Part shown: in pieces, positions 61,086 to 64,000 of the stretch
Layout: every line of letters begins with the position of its first letter
How positions within the stretch are numbered: position 1 is the stretch's first letter
Assembly: GCF_037335815.1 (NCBI RefSeq)
Contig: NZ_CP147841.1
Span: 2,294,001 to 2,358,000, forward strand
Direction: 5' to 3'
Source of the DNA: Salinirubellus litoreus
GTDB lineage: Archaea > Halobacteriota > Halobacteria > Halobacteriales > Haloarculaceae
DNA: 64,000 nucleotides
The notes under the pieces: model-generated
The model's database searches: none
Told to the model about the DNA's origin: nothing
Seen by the model: only the letters and a program-made list of their open reading frames with translations
Program-made: the position numbers and the translations under genes

Positions 61086-62182
61086 TCGAAGTTCCTCCAT
61101 CTCTCGGCCCACCCGTCCCCGCCGACCTCCTCGGGTGCCCTGTTCCCGAGGACGATCTCGAAGGTGGGCATGTTGATGTTGTACGCGATCTCCTCGTAGC
61201 CCCAGCCCTGCTCGACCCAGTCCTCGCGGACACCCGCGTAGGGGGTCACCGGGAAGTACGCCTCGACGTCGGTCTCGGCGACCAGCTGCTCGGCGGGCTT
61301 GCGCGTCTCGAACACGCCGGCCCCGATGTACCGGATACCGTTCTCGTCGATGACGCGCTTGGCCTCCGTGATGTCCGAGGGCTTGACGTCGCCGCTCGCG
61401 GCCAGGTTCACCACTAGCGGACGCATCTCGACGCCGTAGCGCACCCCGATGTACTGGAAGGCATTGTGGGCGGCTAGCTGGACGACCTTCCGTTCGGCCC
61501 GGTCGAAGATGTCCCGGTAGTCCCGGTCGATGCGGTCCAGCACGTCCGCCTTGTACGCCGAGGCATTCTCGCGGAAGGCGTCCTCGTGCTCGGGGAGGAG
61601 TTCGGCGAACCCATCCGTGATGTTGTCGACGGCGACCTTCGCGCGCCGGGGATCGAGCCAGAAGTGCGGGTCCTTCCCCCGGCCCTGGCCGACCCCCTCC
61701 TCCTCGGGGTCGAGACTGGCCGCGAGCTCGACCAGCTCGACGCCCTCCCGGACGTTGATGAGCTGGGTGTCGACGTCGTCGTCCTTCAGCGTCTGGATCG
61801 CGCGGTCGGCCCAGGGCTGGAAGTCCTCCCCGACGTGGACGAACGCGTCCGCCTCGATGATGTCCCGCGTGACGCTCGCGTTCGGCTCCCAGCCGTGACC
61901 GTGGAGCCCGGTCGGGACGAGGTTCCGGACCGTCAGCGGCGTCCCCTCGGCGACCTTCCTGGCGAAGTCGTAGAAGCTAAAGAACGACGCCACCGCGACC
62001 GGCCCGTCGTCACCGCCACCGTCGCTCCCTCCACTGCCGTCGGTCGCCTCTGGACTCCCCAGGCTCGTACAGCCGGCCAGCCCGGCGAACAGCCCACCGC
62101 CGATCCCGGCCAGCACCGAACGCCGTGACGGCCCCCGGACTTCGGACCGGATCCGGTCCTCACCAGCGTGATTTAGACTCAT
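61082..62182 (-). CDS. Metal ABC transporter substrate-binding lipoprotein (ZnuA-like)
   Basis: The product is 366 residues. A Tat lipoprotein signal (PSRRSVLAGIGGGL, then AGLAGC with the lipid Cys at ~38) and a Gly/Asp linker precede the cluster-A1 binding fold: LHGHGWEPNASVTRD (His, ~93), HVGEDFQPWADR, DPHFWLDPRRAK (His, ~172), HNAFQYIGVRYG (His, ~240) and GAGVFETRKPAEQL with the late acidic ligand (Glu, ~301). No His-rich loop is present, so Mn is as likely as Zn. First gene of the operon. Confidence 0.93.
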   Translation of the reverse strand: MSLNHAGEDRIRSEVRGPSRRSVLAGIGGGLFAGLAGCTSLGSPEATDGSGGSDGGGDDGPVAVASFFSFYDFARKVAEGTPLTVRNLVPTGLHGHGWEPNASVTRDIIEADAFVHVGEDFQPWADRAIQTLKDDDVDTQLINVREGVELVELAASLDPEEEGVGQGRGKDPHFWLDPRRAKVAVDNITDGFAELLPEHEDAFRENASAYKADVLDRIDRDYRDIFDRAERKVVQLAAHNAFQYIGVRYGVEMRPLVVNLAASGDVKPSDITEAKRVIDENGIRYIGAGVFETRKPAEQLVAETDVEAYFPVTPYAGVREDWVEQGWGYEEIAYNINMPTFEIVLGNRAPEEVGGDGWAERWRNFE

Positions 62183-62186
62183 CTAA
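62173..62186. promoter_or_regulatory. Palindrome on the start codon of the metal operon
   Basis: TTAGACTCATCTAA (5-base perfect arms, 4-base centre) contains the ATG of the binding-protein gene on the minus strand. A TATA-like CTTATTAG (62205-62212) lies about 26 bases upstream, so this palindrome should also cover the transcription start. It is a good candidate for the binding site of the operon's own DtxR-type regulator. Confidence 0.65.
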
Positions 62187-62358
62187 TCTCTGTTCTAACT
62201 CCCTCTAATAAGAAGTTTTGCTTCGCGTCACGGCCGCCGGTTCGAGCGATGAGTGGATCGGAAGGGCGAGTCACCCCTGGCGAGCGGTCTCGGTCGGTGA
62301 CCGGGTTCGCCGGCAGTTCGATGGAAACCGTCTTCTCCCGGACCGACGAACCCCGGGT

Positions 62359-63642
62359 ATGCAACCGAGAGCCGTCGCGGACCTCGGGCCGGGCGACCGG
62401 GCAGCCCTGTTCGAGCGCGACGCCGGCATCGACGACGCCCGCGAGGACGCCCGCGACATCGTCGCCCGCGTCCGCGAGGAGGGGGACGTCGCGCTCCGGG
62501 CGCTCGCGAGTGAACTCGACGACGTCGAGGTCGGGAACCTCGACGTGACCGACGAGGCCGAGCGGGCGTGGGATTCGCTCGACGGCGAGATCCGCGAGGC
62601 CGTCGAGACCGCCACCGAGAACGTCCGGGCGTTCCACGAGCGGGGGGTGCCCGAGGACTGGCGCGACTCGTTCGACGGCCGCGAACTCGGGCGGCGGTTC
62701 CGTCCGATAGAGCGCGTCGGCGTCTACGTCCCCGGGGGTCGTGCCGCGTACCCCTCCAGTGCCATCATGGGCATCGTCCCCGCGAGGGTCGCGGGGGTCG
62801 ACCACGTCGGGGTCTGTACGCCCCCGGCGACGGAACTGAACCCGGTGACGCTGGGCGCGATCCACCACGCCGGCGCGGACCGCGTCTACCAGGCCGGCGG
62901 CGCGCAGGCCGTCGCCGCGCTCGCCTACGGCACCGAGACCGTCAACGCCGTCCAGAAGGTCGTCGGGCCTGGCAACGCGTGGGTGACGGCGGCGAAGGCC
63001 GAGGTCCGCGGCGACGTCGAGATCGACTTCCTCGCCGGCCCGAGCGAGGTGCTCGTCCTCGCCGACGACACCGCGAGGCCGGATCTCGTGGCCGCCGACC
63101 TGCTCGCCCAGGCCGAGCACGACCCGAACGCCTCCGTCGTCGCGGTCACCGACGACGAGACCCTCGCCGGGGCCGTCTGTGAGGCCGTCGAGCGACAGGT
63201 CGAGGCCCGCGAGCGCGCCGACGTCATCCGGGAGGCGCTCGGGGGCGACGCCTCCGGCGTGTTCCTCGCCCGATCGATGCCGGAGGCGGTGCTGTTCGCC
63301 GAGGAGTACGCCGCAGAACACCTCTCCATCCAGGCGGAAGACGACGAGGCGCTGCTCGACAGGATCGACTCCGCCGGTAGCGTCTTCCTGGGGCCGTACT
63401 CGCCCGTCGCGGCCGGCGACTACGCCGCCGGGACGAACCACGTCCTCCCGACCGGCGGCGGCGCGCGCACCTTCGGCGGGCTCTCCGTCGAGACGTTCCT
63501 CCGCTCGACGACCGTCCAGCGGCTCGACCGGGACGCGCTCGCGGACATCCGGGAGACGGTCACGACGCTCGCGGAGGCCGAGGGGTTCGAGGCCCACGCC
63601 GCGAGCGTCGACGCGCGGTTCGCCGAGCGCGACGAGGAGTAG
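62359..63642 (+). CDS. hisD: Histidinol dehydrogenase
   Basis: The product is 427 residues from MQPRAVADLGPG; the open frame upstream is not protein-like. GRRFRPIERVGVYVPGGRAAY (split), PSSAIMGIVPA, QAGGAQAVAALAYGTETV (~180-197), GPGNAWVTAAKAEVRG (~205), EHDPNASVVAVTDD (~255), YAAEHLSIQ (~318) and GTNHVLPTGGGARTFGGLS (~359) are the HisD NAD-, zinc- and substrate-binding motifs. It oxidises histidinol to histidine. It is a single gene, divergent from the metal uptake operon. Confidence 0.96.
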   Translation: MQPRAVADLGPGDRAALFERDAGIDDAREDARDIVARVREEGDVALRALASELDDVEVGNLDVTDEAERAWDSLDGEIREAVETATENVRAFHERGVPEDWRDSFDGRELGRRFRPIERVGVYVPGGRAAYPSSAIMGIVPARVAGVDHVGVCTPPATELNPVTLGAIHHAGADRVYQAGGAQAVAALAYGTETVNAVQKVVGPGNAWVTAAKAEVRGDVEIDFLAGPSEVLVLADDTARPDLVAADLLAQAEHDPNASVVAVTDDETLAGAVCEAVERQVEARERADVIREALGGDASGVFLARSMPEAVLFAEEYAAEHLSIQAEDDEALLDRIDSAGSVFLGPYSPVAAGDYAAGTNHVLPTGGGARTFGGLSVETFLRSTTVQRLDRDALADIRETVTTLAEAEGFEAHAASVDARFAERDEE

Positions 63643-63839
63643 CCCGCGAGTGCAGACATAACTGCGACGTGAGCGGGGGGACCATCCACGTGTGGGTCGC
63701 CCGGTCGACGGGAGGACGACCGGGCCGACCCGGTTCCCGCGAGCGGTCAGTTACAGCGACGACGGAACCGACCGTTCGGGGTGGATCGTAGCCGTCCCCG
63801 GTACGTTCTTGGCTCGGGCCGACACAGGTTCCGCCGTAC

Positions 63840-64000
63840 ATGGAACACGTCAGCGTGACGCGGACCGACGCCGTCGGCCGGATCACGATGGACCGCCCGG
63901 AGTCGAACAACTCGATCGACCCGGCGATGAGCGAACAGCTCCACGAGGCGGCCATCGAACTCGTCGAGGACGAGACCGTCCGGTGTATCGTCCTCACGGG
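63840..64000 (+). CDS. Enoyl-CoA hydratase/isomerase family protein (5' part only)
   Basis: The reading frame starts MEHVSVTRTDAVGRITMDRP and runs open to the end of the window (about 53 residues), with ESNNSIDPAMSEQLHEAAIE and VRCIVLTG following. TMDRPESNNSIDPAM is the N-terminal crotonase-fold pattern. The oxyanion-hole motifs lie beyond the edge, so reaction type is open. Confidence 0.85.
   Translation, partial: MEHVSVTRTDAVGRITMDRPESNNSIDPAMSEQLHEAAIELVEDETVRCIVLT

Overview
The window is a GC-rich, gene-dense piece of a haloarchaeal (class Halobacteria) chromosome. The evidence is the strongly acidic, Asp/Glu-rich proteins, the archaeal-only ribosomal protein S17e, F420 biosynthesis (CofD), HalX and DUF5816-type haloarchaeal families, Tat-dependent lipoproteins, frequent 1-4 base overlaps between genes of one operon, and TATA boxes about 26 bases upstream of start codons, which implies leaderless transcripts. 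The genus cannot be fixed from the sequence. No rRNA, tRNA or CRISPR array was seen.

Positions 1 to about 9200 look like an accessory island. It holds two unrelated tyrosine recombinases (554-1147 and 6467-7585), a tandem pair of pentapeptide-repeat proteins with a C-terminal two-helix channel-like module (1363-4181), an overlapping pair of phage-repressor-like winged-helix proteins in a visibly AT-richer patch (5148-5842), small proteins overlapping the second integrase, two copies of an imperfect palindromic repeat (7653-7728, 8640-8714) and a frameshifted zinc-finger remnant (7924-8103).

From 9.4 to 15 kb come single haloarchaeal genes: a Thr/Pro-linker membrane protein, a helix-hairpin-helix protein, a HalX response regulator, a YdjM-like membrane protein, a DUF429 protein and a DUF7504-like protein.

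The most notable region is 15.2-22.7 kb. Two divergent operons encode a metallo-beta-lactamase-fold hydrolase, two paralogous TIM-barrel (EboE-like) proteins, a UbiA prenyltransferase (EboC-like, frameshifted at a 7-C run), a TatD-like hydrolase (EboB-like), a zinc-ribbon protein, a myo-inositol-phosphate synthase and an alkaline-phosphatase-superfamily protein (EboF-like) with altered metal ligands. This parts list resembles the bacterial ebo metabolite-traffic cluster, with an inositol-phosphate synthase where the bacterial clusters have the dehydroquinate-synthase-like EboD. No EboA or EboD is in the window.

From 22.9 to 34 kb there are transport and housekeeping genes: an SLC13-type permease with RCK-C domains, dodecin, membrane proteins, two MscS channels, a 5'-nucleotidase-like enzyme, a UspA protein and a PAC2 protein. 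At 34.1-37.4 kb lies a large secreted protein with three nearly identical malectin-like domains (exact 528-base period). From 37.8 to 46.2 kb come NifU-C, BirA, UspA, an amidohydrolase, two HD hydrolases, an AbrB-PhoU fusion divergent from PhoU, and a LysE exporter. From 46.5 to 54.3 kb come AlaX, a GNAT-DUF5816 fusion, a cofD-TIM barrel-citG-like-DUF447 gene row, rps17e, and a TetR/MATE operon with a perfect palindromic operator. From 54.5 to 64 kb come a Tat-exported spondin-like protein, Asd, a Tat lipoprotein, a VOC protein, a znuA-znuC-znuB-DtxR metal uptake operon with a palindrome on its start codon, hisD, and the 5' end of an enoyl-CoA hydratase gene. Several roughly 80-base palindromic intergenic elements (38.1, 39.2 and 54.3 kb, plus single arms at 23.4 and 41.0 kb) appear to form one repeat family.
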